The notes beneath the pieces were generated by a model. That model did no database searches and was not told the origin of the DNA. It saw nothing but the letters and a program-made list of their open reading frames with translations. From Mantis religiosa (Eukaryota; Arthropoda; Insecta; Mantodea; Mantidae), in assembly GCA_030765055.1 (NCBI GenBank), contig CM060953.1:14662653-14726652 (forward strand): DNA of 64,000 nt, in the 5' to 3' direction. The position numbers were made by a program, and so were the translations under genes. Positions 1-9,984 of the stretch are shown here, piece by piece (position 1 is the first letter of the stretch; every line of letters starts with the position of its first letter).

Positions 1-149
1 CATCATTTTTTTTACGGCCATAATTTTTCACACTAAAATTCAACCTTATTATATTCTGTTAGCTCAATGTGAAACAAACACGCTGTAGTAGTTTCATTGT
101 TGGTACTCCTGGTTCTCGCCTGTGAGAACCAGGCAAGTTCAGACATGTT

Positions 150-597
150 CAGTATTGCCTACCACTGCAATGGAGGTAACATGCAGTTAAAGTTGATGTT
201 AGAGGAAGATCCGGAGTTTCTTTCAAATGTAATCACTGCTGATGAAACTTGGCTACATCATTTTGATCCTGAGAGCAAACAGCAAAGCTCAGTGTGGAAA
301 TCTCCTTCATCAGCAACCCCCAAAAAAGCAAATGTGGTTGCTTCTGCTGGGAAAGTTATTGTCATCTCATTCTTTGATATTTATGGAATGGTTTATCAGC
401 ATATTGTACCTGCACACACATCAGTAACTGGAATATACTACAGGCATGTCCTGAAAACATTGGAGGTTCATATCAGGCGCAAAAGACCACATTTCCATGA
501 AGCAGGCTGGATGCTGCACCATGATAATGCGCGGCTGCATATTGCCAATGTTGTTGCTGAATATCTTGCAAAAATCAACGTGAAGTGCATCCTTTGA
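150..597 (+). mobile_element. mariner transposase fragment
   Basis: One frame holds EEDPEFLSNVITADETWLHH, then SVWKSPSSATPKKANVV and, further on, HHDNARLHIAN, the first two aspartate motifs (DETW, HDNA) of a mariner DD34D transposase. The N-terminal HTH and the third aspartate are missing. The 3' end is cut at about 597 where a SINE begins. A dead remnant. Confidence 0.8.
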
Positions 598-766
598 GCT
601 ACTACAGCCAACGTGCCAACATGACATTAGAGCGGCTGGATGGCAACCAGAAGATCCGTGGTTCAAATCCTGGCTATGGCATTGAATTTTTCAGTCTGAC
701 TCTATCTTTCCATACTTTAGCCTACACAGGCTAGTGTGAAAGAACAATTTCCATTAATTGAACTAA
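595..766 (+). mobile_element. SINE-2b fragment (tRNA-derived)
   Basis: Carries the B-box-like GTGGTTCAAATCCTGG, the CATTGAATTTTTCAGTCTGA body and the 3' GGCTAGTGTGAAAGAACAAT end shared by the SINE-2b copies in this window. The 5' half is truncated. Confidence 0.75.
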
Positions 767-769
767 TAG

Positions 770-1072
770 TGGTTAACTATAAAGCCTGGGCCTTAAAGTA
801 CTTACACGTTGTAAATCGCCATTAAGGTAGTTGTCTCATGTGTATATGAAAACTCCTAAGTGATTTACAGGGAAAAACATGAGTCATTTGGAGAATTTAA
901 TGTCATGTCGGCTCGTTGGCCATAGTAGCTCAAGGGTTAGAGTGGCTGGACAGCAACCAGAAGGTCCATGGTTCAAATCCCGGATATGGCATTGAATTTT
1001 TCAGTCTGACTCTATCTTTCCATACTTTAGCCTACACATAACCAGTGTGAAAGAACAATGAATTTCCATTAT
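770..1072 (+). mobile_element. SINE-2b, near full length
   Basis: A longer copy with the 5' head (CTCCTAAGTGATTTACAGGG, GAGAATTTAATGTCATGTCG), the tRNA-like core (TAGCTCAAGGGTTAGAG ... GGTTCAAATCCCGG) and the 3' tail ending AATTTCCATTA. Same order as the minus-strand copy at 56550-56865. Confidence 0.75.
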
Positions 1073-1470
1073 GTCATTGTCTTCATCGTCTGAGTGCCGC
1101 AAATTTATGATGATAGGTTCCAAAATCTCATCACATGCTATTTCTTTCCAAAAGTCGTCTTCTTGTAGTTTATCTGATGTTTCATGCAGTTTTCCCAGTC
1201 TTGTGTTCCTTGTCAATTTCTTCGTGAATAAGTCGTTCAACATCAGTCAGTTTAGAAATATTATTTCTGTTTGCAACATAATTTGAGCCCACATTAACTC
1301 TATTGGATTTTCGAGCAGTAGTAAGGGAGAAGGTGGATCGCATCTCATTGATCCAGCTGATACACTTTTTCATGGAAGAGTAACTGAATAATACTGCTTT
1401 GAACTCTCTAGAGTAAATAGAGATTATGAACCATTCATAAACAAAGATATCATGTGACCAGACATGTTCT
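1073..1470 (-). pseudogene. unrecognised decayed coding remnant
   Basis: Two minus-strand frames overlap here and look like one protein split by a frameshift near 1190. They include KCISWINEMRSTFSL, NNISKLTDVERLIHEEIDKE and FWKEIACDEILEPIIINLRH, followed by an acidic DDEDND run. I do not recognise the family. It sits between SINE copies and is more likely a transposon or retrocopy remnant than a ZNFX1 exon. Confidence 0.3.
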
Positions 1471-1473
1471 CGA

Positions 1474-1718
1474 AGCCCGCCTCGGTGGCGTAGATGGTAG
1501 CGTGTCTGTCTCATGTTCAAAAGGTCCCGAGTTTGAATCTCAGTCAGGGTGAGTTACCTGGTTAAAGTTTTTCCGGGGACTTCCCTTATCCTGAAAGACA
1601 AATGTCAGGTAACTCTAAGCTCCAGGGACCCCGGCTCATTTGAGCATCATTTCACCCATTTCATTCATCGTCCAATATGACTTAACGTTGGAGGACGTAA
1701 ATTTAAAAAAAAAAAAAG
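1474..1718 (+). mobile_element. SINE-1 (tRNA-derived), full length
   Basis: Starts GCCCGCCTCGGTGGCGTAGA with an A-box-like TGGTAGCGTGTCT and a B-box-like GAGTTTGAATCTC. The body includes CTTATCCTGAAAGACAAATG and CACCCATTTCATTCATCGTC, and it ends in a 13-base A tail. Other copies lie at 16445-16655, 21140-21395, 37391-37627 and 61863-62112. Confidence 0.85.
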
Positions 1719-2255
1719 GATATGTTCTGCCAGACCAGCAAGAAGTGTATTGCTTCCTCTCATAACAAACATGTTGGCTTATTCAAAGTACATATTTCTT
1801 TTACCATGTCATGTCAAGTGTTTACGTTTCAGTTCTGAGTAATTTCAAATATACGTTCACACATACACGCCAACCAATAATGATATTCATTACAGTGCTT
1901 ACGTCGCAATGTATTGTTATAATATAATGGTATCTACTTTATTTATTTGTATTAGGAAAACTATTTGACCTAAAAATATGGGGTTTTTACAGTTATGTTA
2001 AATACATTACTCTCTCCTTCCTCATGGATCAGTTTTTGCAAAATCTGAATTTTTATCTTAGCGTGAATAGTATTTATTGGAGATTGATTAGGTTGGTGCT
2101 CGTCACACACCACTAAGGGGGAATGCAGTATGACACAAAACCACAGGACTCCGATTGGTTACTCACCTAAAGCGCTCCAGGACAAACATCATCCCATTTG
2201 AAACACATAATAGTTTGACTCAAAATTATAGGAAATATGATTTTGCCTTTTATCA
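1719..2255. other. no gene seen
   Basis: AT-rich sequence without a convincing reading frame or recognisable repeat. Confidence 0.6.
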
Positions 2256-2480
2256 ACAGACTCTACCAGGATTATTAGTAGAGATCTGTGGACCCCTGAG
2301 TTCCCTGACCTAACCCCCTGTGATATCTATCTCTGGGGTAACTTAAATCATAAAGTGTTCAAGACAAACCCACACGTCCTGGTAGGATTAAAGCAAAATA
2401 TATGCCAGGAATTCGCCAGTATTTCTCAAAATGAACTACAAGTGATGGGTAGTTTCCTAGGAGCTAAACATGTATGAACA
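2256..2480 (+). mobile_element. Tc1/mariner-superfamily transposase C-terminal remnant
   Basis: One open frame ends at TGA about 2477 and reads LWTPEFPDLTPCDIYLWGNL, then KVFKTNPHVLVGLKQNIC. This matches the W-PP-SPDLTPCDFxLWG box and following helix of an IS630-Tc1-mariner type transposase. Only the C-terminal third is present. It differs from the mariners elsewhere in the window, which have APSD at this position. Confidence 0.65.
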
Positions 2481-3269
2481 ATGATGTTGGCTAGTTTCTG
2501 CATCTCCTTTAATAACGTGAATAAGTAAAGCCTTTAAAAGTAGTTTTTGTTGTATGGTTTCATCCGCACTTTTCTATGATAGCGACAGACGGAAACAAGT
2601 GCAGACTGGCAAACAATGCACAGCCAGTTACTATGGTTTTAGATCTCTCGGTAATATTCTTTTAGGTGTTAACTGCTTCGCCGATGGCCATTTAAACCCT
2701 TCAGGGGCCGGAAACGGATACCCAATAAACTGAACAAGACATTTAAATTGTTAAATGCTGTAAAAATACATCATAAATACAATTCCATATCTTCTATATT
2801 TATTAAGTTATTTAAACGAAACAAAAACTGGTTTAAAACCCATTAAAGGCAGTATACATCTACAGTAACAAAAAAGTGGAGACTACAGTAATAAATCGTT
2901 CAAATTTCACTTCTTTGTTTTACTGTAGCAAAAGCCATTCTTTGTGCCGAATGCACCTAATATTTGACTCATTTTGTTTTGTGTGTATACGAGTCAATGT
3001 ATGTATGTATAGCTATGCAAGCGACTTCTCCAGTTCAACTTTAGTTTATTTATGCTATACCAAGTGATAATCATACGAGTATATGTTGCGTTACACTGGA
3101 AAGAAAACTCCCTGTCAGCATCTGTTATTACAGTGTTTCTCAACCAAGGTTTCTAGTAGCCTTATGCAGCTGTTTTCACTCAGTATTTTAGTTATTTATA
3201 CTCTCTCTGTATTCAGAGTGATTTCTTATAGCTATCAAGAGCTAAATGAATGACACATTTGAAATTGTT
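2481..3269. other. no gene seen
   Basis: No supported feature. Contains short AT-rich repeats and a small ORF without similarity that I can recognise. Confidence 0.6.
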
Positions 3270-3922
3270 ACATTTCAATGTTAACCATGGCTTATCCCCG
3301 TAATGTAGCAAATAAATTAGCTTGGGTATGATGTATACAGGCTTCTGATATTACTGTAGAAAATCTGGAAGATTAGTTGTGCGATTATGAAGGAGATGTT
3401 TATGATATAGTAGCAGTGACGTGTACTGGTCTACATATGGCATGTTAGCTATTCCATTGTTTGGGGGCAGTGGCGGGTCAAATATGGGTGATATGGATCA
3501 GCTATTACTAGCTATCCCTCTTTACGAAAAGCAGTTAAATGGTAAAAAAAGTATTTTTATACCACTGGATGTAACCATGCACAATTGTTTAGTAATTTTC
3601 AGAGCTGTAAATTCATGCAAGACATTCACCTACCTGTACTTGTGCGTATAAATAGCTCGCAACCTAATTGAGTATTATAATACTCAGAGGCCTCTTTATA
3701 CTGGGGGTAAGAAATTCACCATGACATCAACCCTCATACTTGAGAGAAAACACTTTCCTAAAAGCATACCACCCACAACCAAAAAAGTAGCAACCATTTC
3801 GAAAATGTGTAGTGTGTTGCGAAAAAGAAGTTCGCAAGGAAACCAATATTATTTGGTGTGAATCTGCAGATGTGCCCTTGGGTATTTATCCAGGTTTGGA
3901 GGCATACAATTCAAAAAGAAAC
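3270..3922 (+). pseudogene. piggyBac-like transposase remnant
   Basis: The frame from about 3450 reads GSNMGDMDQLLLAIPLYEKQ, then KKSIFIPLDVTMHNCLVIFR. This matches the NMGGVD-x-D ... KKW-xxIFxxLxDxxxxNA motif of piggyBac. A stop follows (after YLYLCV), then IARNLIEYY, KHFPKSIPPTTKK, and a shifted C-terminal cysteine-rich piece (KEVRKETNIIWCESADVPLG). Stops and a frameshift show it is dead. A PLE-A mini-element is inserted at its 3' edge (TSD from 3923). Confidence 0.65.
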
Positions 3923-4171
3923 CTTTAAGGGTATATCGAGATTTAACTGTATTGGAACACCACAGTGAAGCGAAAGATTATTAAATTTTAGATGAGTCGT
4001 GTTTTTTACACATCTGCTTCACTTTCATACCTATTTTGAGGACATGTTTCGCAAATCATCGTTTGAAGAGCCGTAGATGCAAACGATGATTTGCGAAACA
4101 TGTCCTCAAAATAGGTACGAAAGTGAAGCAGATGTGTAAAAAATACGACTCATCTAAAACTTTAAGGGTAT
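3923..4171. mobile_element. PLE-A solo foldback element with 12-bp TSD
   Basis: TSD CTTTAAGGGTAT at 3923-3934 and 4160-4171 flanks 225 bp. The unit begins ATCGAGATTTAACTGTATTG, as in all PLE-A copies. From 3992 to 4155 it is a hairpin, one arm about 3992-4071 and the other 4081-4155. Each arm carries GCGAAACATGTCC, a hammerhead 3' core and cleavage site. The 5' core reads CCGTAGA instead of CUGANGA, so the ribozyme is probably dead. Confidence 0.85.
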
Positions 4172-4640
4172 GTTTACATCCCTTATAGAACTAATTTAAA
4201 TTTATTGTAAAATAGGAAGATTAAAAGAATTGGCGTTAAATGAGCATTAAATGCATGTATGCGCTGGATGTCTATACACTCCATATTGGTTTGGGGCATT
4301 TTAACTTGGTCGTCATATGACTCCATATCGATGAAAGGGTTAAAAGGTACTAAGGTACACCAAATATACCTTTGAAGTAGTTGAAGAGGATAGTGCTTGC
4401 CAAGATGTTCAAATGTAATTTTTAAATGCTTTTCTGCAGAAGTGGATATCACTAGGTTACATGGAGGAAAGTATTGCGCATTTACTGCTAGAATGACTGA
4501 TATATTGCATAAAACTAAATGGCATTGGAAGAAATTGAAGCAAGTCAGTAGGTATAAAGACTAAAATTGAGTTATACCTTTTAAAACTTGTAACTTCACT
4601 CATGACCTTTTGCAAAATCAGGAACGTTTTCAAAACTGTT
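4172..4640. other. no gene seen
   Basis: An 89-residue minus-strand frame (4183-4452) has no similarity that I recognise. Nothing else is supported. Confidence 0.5.
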
Positions 4641-5011
4641 GCAGTTTCATCATCAATTGATTAGCGACTCATCACAGTTGGTTGTTGTCTGGATCTCTTA
4701 TAATTGGCTCCCTCTCTCAGAAGATTCTTTACTTAAGTTCAGTAGACCACTCACTGATAGCACATCAAAATTTAGAATATGTGGAATGTAATAATAACAA
4801 TTTTTTCCCATGTTGTAAGTTCAAGTTTTGTTGACAATGGTTTTGGTAGTTTGATCACCTCTCCAATGTGGTTATCATTCCAGAAATGAAAAGCAACTGC
4901 CGATTTTTCTGTTTGTTTATATTTTATGTTCCTACGGTGTACTGTTAATCTAGTTTTTAAATTTATCTTTGTCAAACCAATATAAAATTTGTCACAGTCT
5001 TCACAATTTAT

Positions 5012-5166
5012 CCTATATATTTTTGAGTTTGATTTATGAGTCACTATGTTTACACTCAACTTCACTTACTATGTTGTTGTATAATTGAAATGTTCTCAAG
5101 ATCACTCGATCTCATCCTCAGCTGTTTGGTGACTAAATGAACATTCTTCTTCTTCTTCCTATATAT
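5012..5166 (-). mobile_element. 137-bp PLE-I-type mini-element with hammerhead core, 9-bp TSD
   Basis: CCTATATAT at 5012-5020 and 5158-5166 flanks 137 bp. The insertion splits the codons for the GIY-YIG start (SIYR before, KIYRINC after). The unit shares CTCAGCTGTTTGGTGAC and GATTTATGAGTCACTATG with the copy at 62640-62830. The minus strand holds CUGAGGA (5115-5121) and a 6-bp stem II (GAGAUC/GAUCUU), but the GAAA box reads GAGA (A14 to G). Confidence 0.8.
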
Positions 5167-5479
5167 GCTTGATTTTTGTTCTGGTGGGATTGCGTTTTTT
5201 AAGGGATTATTTAACAATTTCTTGAGCGAGAATCTGTTTTGTGGTGCTAGTTTGATGTCATAATCTTTAAATATTCGTTCAAACTTCGGAAATGCCCAAG
5301 GGTGGTACGTGAATTTGTTGCATTTCCAGTTTTTATTTATGTTTTGAAGAGTAAGTGATCTGTTTTAATTTCTTTTGCTTGTAGTCCCGATTGATCATTT
5401 TTCTGATTGAGTTTGGATTGAAACCATTTTTTTGTGCTGTATTTAAAATATATGTAAATGCCTCATATTGTTTTTGATT

Positions 5480-6325
5480 TGATTTGATTTGATTTATTGA
5501 TTCATCCATTAAAACATGTACATGTTATAGGACACATCAAATTAAAAACTAAGAACTAAAAACTAAAAACTAAGTACAATATTTATAATTAAGGTAGCTA
5601 ACTAAATATTTACAAATTTAAAAATTCATCCACGCTGTAGAAGCTATTGGCTCTAAGGAAGTTTAATAACAATTTCTTAAATTGATGTTGTGATTCAATC
5701 TTTTTTATAGAGTCAGGTAGCTTATTGTAAAGATGTAAGCCAGCATATGTGAAACTATTTTCATACATCTTTGTTTTGTGTGACTTCACAAATAAATTAT
5801 TCTTTGTTCTAGTGTTGTGTATATGAATTTCAGAACTTGTTTTGAATAAACTTAGGCTTGCTTTCATATGTACAAGAGTTTCATATATGTATATACTTGG
5901 CAGAGGTAAGATACCTAATTTACTGAAGTATGGCTTACAACTAGTTGTGCTTGAGACATCTGCTATGATTCTAATTATTTTCTTTTGGTATCTGAATACT
6001 TTTATACTGTCTTTAGAATTTCCCCAAAAAATTATACCATATGCCAACAAACTGTGTATATATGAAAAGTACACTATTCTCCGAACTTTCAAGCTTGACA
6101 TGCCTGTAATCGCCCTCATTAAGAAACACATTTTACTAAGCTTTTTCGTCAATGCCTCTATGTGAGTTTCCCAATTTAAATTTTCATCTAGTATTAGTCC
6201 CAGAAATTTGATAGTTTGTACGTAATGTATTTGGTCTTGTCCCAGCATTAATTTTGGACACAATTGATTTCCACTCATTTTATTATAGAAGCTTAGGGCT
6301 GCTGTTTTCTCCTTACTCCTTACTC
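5480..6325 (-). mobile_element. CR1/Jockey-like LINE 3' end
   Basis: The 222-residue minus frame (6278-5610) is the C-terminal part of a non-LTR reverse transcriptase. It contains IKFLGLILDENLNWETHIEA (thumb), FSYIHSLLAYGIIFWGNS, and LGILPLPSIYIYETLVHM before a conserved HNTR block. The 3' end carries GATGTGTCCTATAACATG and a GATTT repeat tail (5480-5510, plus-strand reading). Same 3' UTR family as 33885-34995 and 22690-24540. 5' truncated; the RT palm is missing. Confidence 0.85.
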
Positions 6326-6502
6326 TAAAGGTATGCTGTTCAGTCTATAGTTCAAACTTCTAAGAGCAGCTAATTTATGTGACAGAGGATTAAAACTGTT
6401 GCATTTTATGCAATTATCTGTGTGAGTAGGTTCTCTGAAGATTCCAAATTTTACACTGTCATTTTGTCTTATGATCGTTAAACCTAAGAAAGGCAAAGGC
6501 AA

Positions 6503-6828
6503 AAGTCAGTAAGTGTCTATAGTCTCCCTAGTACTTTATAAGGCATGTCAATTATCACTGACTGATCTAACAGTCACTAATTAAGAGGCCTGGCACTTAA
6601 AAGTATTTAATGAAATTATAATTTACCATTGGGATATGCTAGCTCAAAATAAATTAAAAAATGCCTGTTGATTTACTAGAAAAATATAAGTTAGTTTATG
6701 ATATGACATCATATTGCCATGGTTGAAGCAGTGACATAGCTGAAGTCCTGTTGTTCAAATACCAGTATGAATTTTTGAGGTGATTCTATCTTTTTCATTT
6801 TCTGATATTTACTAAAATTTTTTTAAAC
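6503..6828. other. no gene seen; faint SINE-2 trace
   Basis: Around 6715-6790 there is a weakly conserved SINE-2-like string (GCCATGG ... GTTCAAATACC ... GAATTTTTGAGG). Otherwise no feature. Confidence 0.4.
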
Positions 6829-6899
6829 TTATGGCCAGTTGCAATTCCTTTCTTGGAAGTGTTGAAAACAGTGTTGTTATGTTAATTTATGGCCAGTTG
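6829..6899. mobile_element. 45-bp PLE-B terminal fragment with 13-bp TSD
   Basis: TTATGGCCAGTTG at 6829-6841 and 6887-6899 flanks only 45 bp. That 45 bp contains TTCTTGGAAGTGTTGAAAAC and the AGTGTTGTTATG that ends PLE-B copies at 13770, 26207, 32861 and 63445. It is an extreme truncation that pinpoints the PLE-B terminus. Confidence 0.85.
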
Positions 6900-6966
6900 T
6901 TGTCTTATATGTTTTTAACAAAGTGAAAGTAAGAAAATCAATATGAAGCATAACTGAATACATTAC

Positions 6967-7078
6967 CTTACACTGGATGCAGGGTTGTCCACATTTTCTA
7001 GGACACTTTGAGTGAAGGCATTTATATGTGCATTTTCTGTTGCATGGAGGGCAATCTGTTGCACAAGGTATGTTGCAA
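6967..7078 (-). CDS. ZNFX1: ZNFX1 exon 11 of window: NFX1-type zinc fingers
   Basis: 112 bp, phase 2 to 0, with acceptor TTATATTACAG and donor GTAATG. It encodes CNIPCATDCPPCNRKCTYKC followed by LHSKCPRKCGQPCIQCK, the dense C-x3-C block that follows the HE-C finger in ZNFX1. No further exon is visible between 1 and 6966, so the RING-like and C-terminal exons should lie to the left of the window. Confidence 0.93.
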
Positions 7079-7254
7079 CTGTAATATAAAAAATAAGTAA
7101 ATAAAAAGAAAAAACAAATAACTTCAAAGGCATAGTAAATAGTTATTTTCTTTGTATAATTACTTAAAATAAGACAGAAACCATCCAACAAAGGTTCAGC
7201 ATTTAGAACATGAAAGCATTACAATTAGATACAGAGGATTCATACTCCATAAGT

Positions 7255-7440
7255 CTCAAATATTGGGAGAGCATAGGCTTTCACGGCCAGAGTCAGTATA
7301 ACCGGAACATATTTCTAGACTTTTATGCCATGGTCTGCTGGAATTTGAATTTCTAGCTGTTTCGTCCACAACTGCAGTGGCACGATCGTAGTCTCCTCAG
7401 AGAAGTTTCCAAGCTAAGCTGTAACTCATAACCTATTGCC
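7255..7440 (-). mobile_element. possible PLE terminal repeat fragment with hammerhead-like core
   Basis: On the minus strand CUGAGGA (near 7405) is followed by a possible hairpin and GGACGAAACAGCTAG, then TTCCGGTTATACTGACTCTG. The CUGANGA and GAAA boxes are right, but stem III could be only one A-U pair and stem I is poor. No PLE coding sequence is attached. Weak call. Confidence 0.4.
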
Positions 7441-7466
7441 AAACCTACAACTTTTTAACATTTAAC

Positions 7467-7937
7467 ACAAATATTCCTATAAAAATTATTTGTGGTTGGT
7501 TTATTGACACTCGTCACTTACTTTTTCATATATTTATGAGAGACTAGTTTCAAAGGCCCTGGCCTCCATTTTCAATCTCTTCCCAACTGGCATCTGTTGT
7601 TATCTGCTCTCTCTGGTGGTGGAACTATGAACTTTTTTGTCAAATTATCTACTGGCGGGATTTCAAAGTTCAGCAGGATCGCGTAATGAACTTTGAAATC
7701 CCGCCAGTAGATAATTTGACAAAAAAGTTCATAGTTCCACCACCAGAGAGAGCAGATAACAACAGATGCCAGTTGGGAAGAGATTGAAAATGGAGGCCAG
7801 GGCCTTTGAAACTAGTCTCTCATAAATATATGAAAAAGTAAGCGACGAGTGTCAATAAACCAACCACAAATTATTTTTATATTAATTTTGACGTCACTGT
7901 TACTAAATTCCTCCAAACACACAACAAATATTCCTAT
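7467..7937. mobile_element. PLE-D foldback element with 14-bp TSD
   Basis: ACAAATATTCCTAT at 7467-7480 and 7924-7937 flanks 443 bp. The insert folds on itself: about 180-bp arms meet near 7675 (GGGATTTCAAAGTTC / GAACTTTGAAATCCC). The arms hold the PLE-D C-terminal coding sequence (NFEIPPVDNL) and terminal repeat. GAAACTAGTC has the hammerhead 3' core, but the 5' core reads TTGAAAA in both arms. Confidence 0.85.
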
Positions 7938-8132
7938 TTGATTTTATCATAAGAATTAATTTATACAGTATATCCATAATATGTGTATCAAAATTACATG
8001 CATAATACAGAGCGTTTGACAGACTCAAACTTTCAAAAATTGTTTCTAGGGCATTTGATTGGATCAGTTGGCAAGCTTTGCATGTGGGATAACTGATGGA
8101 AAAAGATGACAAGCTTTGCATGATGGAGAAAA

Positions 8133-9384
8133 TACGAGGTACGTCCAGAAAGTAAGTTCTGTTTGGTAATAAAATTAAATTGTGTACAGATAAAGAAAAA
8201 TTATTAATTTCACAAAATTCTACATCTCTTAAGCTACTTTTCCACATGACTGCCGAAATTTTGCAGGCATTTGTCATAGCAATTACAAGTTTTTGTATAC
8301 CTTCTTCATAGAAGTTTGCCGCCTGTGTCTTCAACCAGTTGGAAACGTTTTCTTTCAGCTCTTCGTCATTATTGATGTGTTGACCACCAAGGAAAGATTT
8401 GAGATGCAAAAACAGATGAAAGTTGCTAGGATCGAGGTCAGGGTGGTCAAGCACGTCCCAGCCAAATCCCTGTAGGATGTTTTTCGTCGCATTTGCAGTG
8501 TGTGGTCGTGCATTGTTGTGGAGAAACACAACACCTTTTGACAGCATTCCTCGGCGCTTATTCTGTATTGCGCGGTGCAATTTCCTAAGTGTCTCATAAT
8601 AAACATCAGCATTCATTGTTTGACCACGTGGTAAGAAATCAATGAGTAAGATGCCTTTCCTCTCCTAGAACACTGTGCAGATCATTTTTCGAGGTGTCAA
8701 GATTTGTTTCGGCTTAACCTTTGCTGGGGATGAGGTGTGCCTCCATTCCATTGATTGACGCTTACTTTCAGGGGTGTCATAAGAAACCCAAGTTTCATTT
8801 TCTGTGACTATATGTGTCAGAAATGCTTCGCCACCTTCATCATAATGGGTCAAAAACTGAAGTGTACTACCCAACCGTTTTCTTTTGAGTTGCTCAGTAA
8901 AAATCTTTGGCACTCAACGTGAGCAAAGTTTACAAAATTTCAGTTTTTTGGTAACAATTTCATGAACTAGTGATTGTGAGATTTGGGGAAATCCCATAGC
9001 GAGAACACTAATTGTAAACTTGCAGTTTTCCTGGATCTTGTCATCAATCACGTGAAGCAGTTCTTCTGTAACCACTCACCATTGTATCACTCATCGCATT
9101 TTGTCAGTAAACATCGCAAATTTGCCGATAAATTTCAATTGCTTTCACTTTCTGAGCATTTAGAAAACAAATCACAGATTTGATTTCACAAGCGGTGGGA
9201 TTTTCAATCAACACTGACATTGTAAGCAAGCACAGCAAAGCATGCGTGGCTGACAGTGATCTAACAATGGCGCACGTTTCTTCTCCTTGATACAGAGCAT
9301 CTAGTGCACATGTGCGGAACTGCAATCGCAGCGCTGCAGCGGAGATAAATTGAAACAGAGCTTACTTTCTGGACGCCACTTGTA
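8133..9384 (-). mobile_element. mariner, full length, dead transposase
   Basis: TA duplications at 8133-8134 and 9383-9384 flank 1,248 bp. The terminal inverted repeats share GTCCAGAAAGTAAG (CGAGGTACGTCCAG against CAAGTGGCGTCCAG). Transposase pieces on the minus strand: MSVLIENPTACEIKSVICFL (HTH start, near 9220), THIVTENETWVSYDTPESKR (8770 region), VVFLHNNARPHTANATKNIL (8520 region) and DPSNFHLFLHLKSF (8440 region). Frameshifts separate them. All three catalytic Asp positions of DD34D are Asn (ENETW, HNNA, PSN). Confidence 0.9.
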
Positions 9385-9396
9385 TTTATTTTAAAA

Positions 9397-9665
9397 ATAA
9401 ACATTGCATAATGAATTTTGAAATACCAGCAGTTGATTCTGTTTTTAAGTTTATTTCATTTTTTTAAGATTTTGGTAGTACTGGCAAAAACATAGTGACC
9501 TCTAGTGATTGTAATGTTGACGAGGTTGTTTGTGGCTGATGATGTGGATAAGAATTAACGAAATCGCGATGCTCATCAATTAATAAGAAAATTTACATCA
9601 TTTTCTTTTAAGATAAGTGAAGTTTTCTGTTACAAATTGTTATATTTGTGTAATAAAAAATCAGG
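9397..9665 (+). mobile_element. PLE-G 3' end with hammerhead-like core
   Basis: Starts with the coding tail MNFEIPAVDS and continues into the PLE-G terminal repeat (TTTTGGTAGTACTGGC, AAGATAAGTGAAG, TTATATTTGTGTAATAAA). CTGATGA at about 9536 is followed by ACGAAATCGCGATG. The core is intact but the cleavage-site base is G (UG instead of UH), which should prevent cleavage. Confidence 0.7.
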
Positions 9666-9984
9666 AAATTTAAACAAACAGAAACTATTACAGAAGCAGC
9701 AACAGAAGTCAACAGGAAGTACATGGTTTTAGAATATTCATGTACCAGTCATGGATCCATAACCAATCCCAAAAAATATTCAAAAAATGCAATATAACCT
9801 TATACTCTATTCACCCTAAAAATGTGTACGGAGTTCAACATTGTGGCACAGCACAACAAATGAAACAGTGAAGTGCAAATGGAAATAGTTTGCTCTACAT
9901 TGCATACATTATCACTTATTTTATATATTCAAGTAATAATGTGGTGAATATATACCATAATTCAAGTTCTAAAACATTTAAACA
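9666..9984. other. no gene seen
   Basis: AT-rich spacer without recognisable features. Confidence 0.6.

Larger units (their letters stand above)
4640..6505 (-). mobile_element. PLE-I, reverse transcriptase tail plus GIY-YIG, split by two insertions
   Basis: Minus-strand pieces in order: RT C-terminus at 6502-6326 (LPFLGLTIIRQNDSVKFGIF, THTDNCIKCNSFNPLSHKLA), continued at about 5480 (KQYEAFTYILNTAQKNGFNP) with stops and shifts. The GIY-YIG nuclease follows at about 5166 and 5011-4772 (IYRINCEDCDKFYIGLTK ... AVAFHFWNDNH). The RT is interrupted by a CR1-like LINE (5480-6325) and the GIY-YIG by a 137-bp hammerhead mini-element (5021-5157). The PLE product would be a single RT-nuclease protein for target-primed retrotransposition; this copy is dead. 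Confidence 0.8.

Noticed and set aside
1001..1520. Possible additional ZNFX1 exon on the minus strand
   Set aside because: No Cys-rich or ZNFX1-like residues, frameshifted, and overlapping SINE sequence.
7481..7923. Active hammerhead in PLE-D (GAAACTAGTC)
   Set aside because: The 3' boxes fit, but the 5' core is TTGAAAA in every PLE-D copy seen, so I call it degenerate and do not count it.
8983..9183. Plus-strand ORFs within the mariner
   Set aside because: Antisense shadows of the transposase. The same holds for most plus ORFs over minus-strand PLE and LINE sequence.
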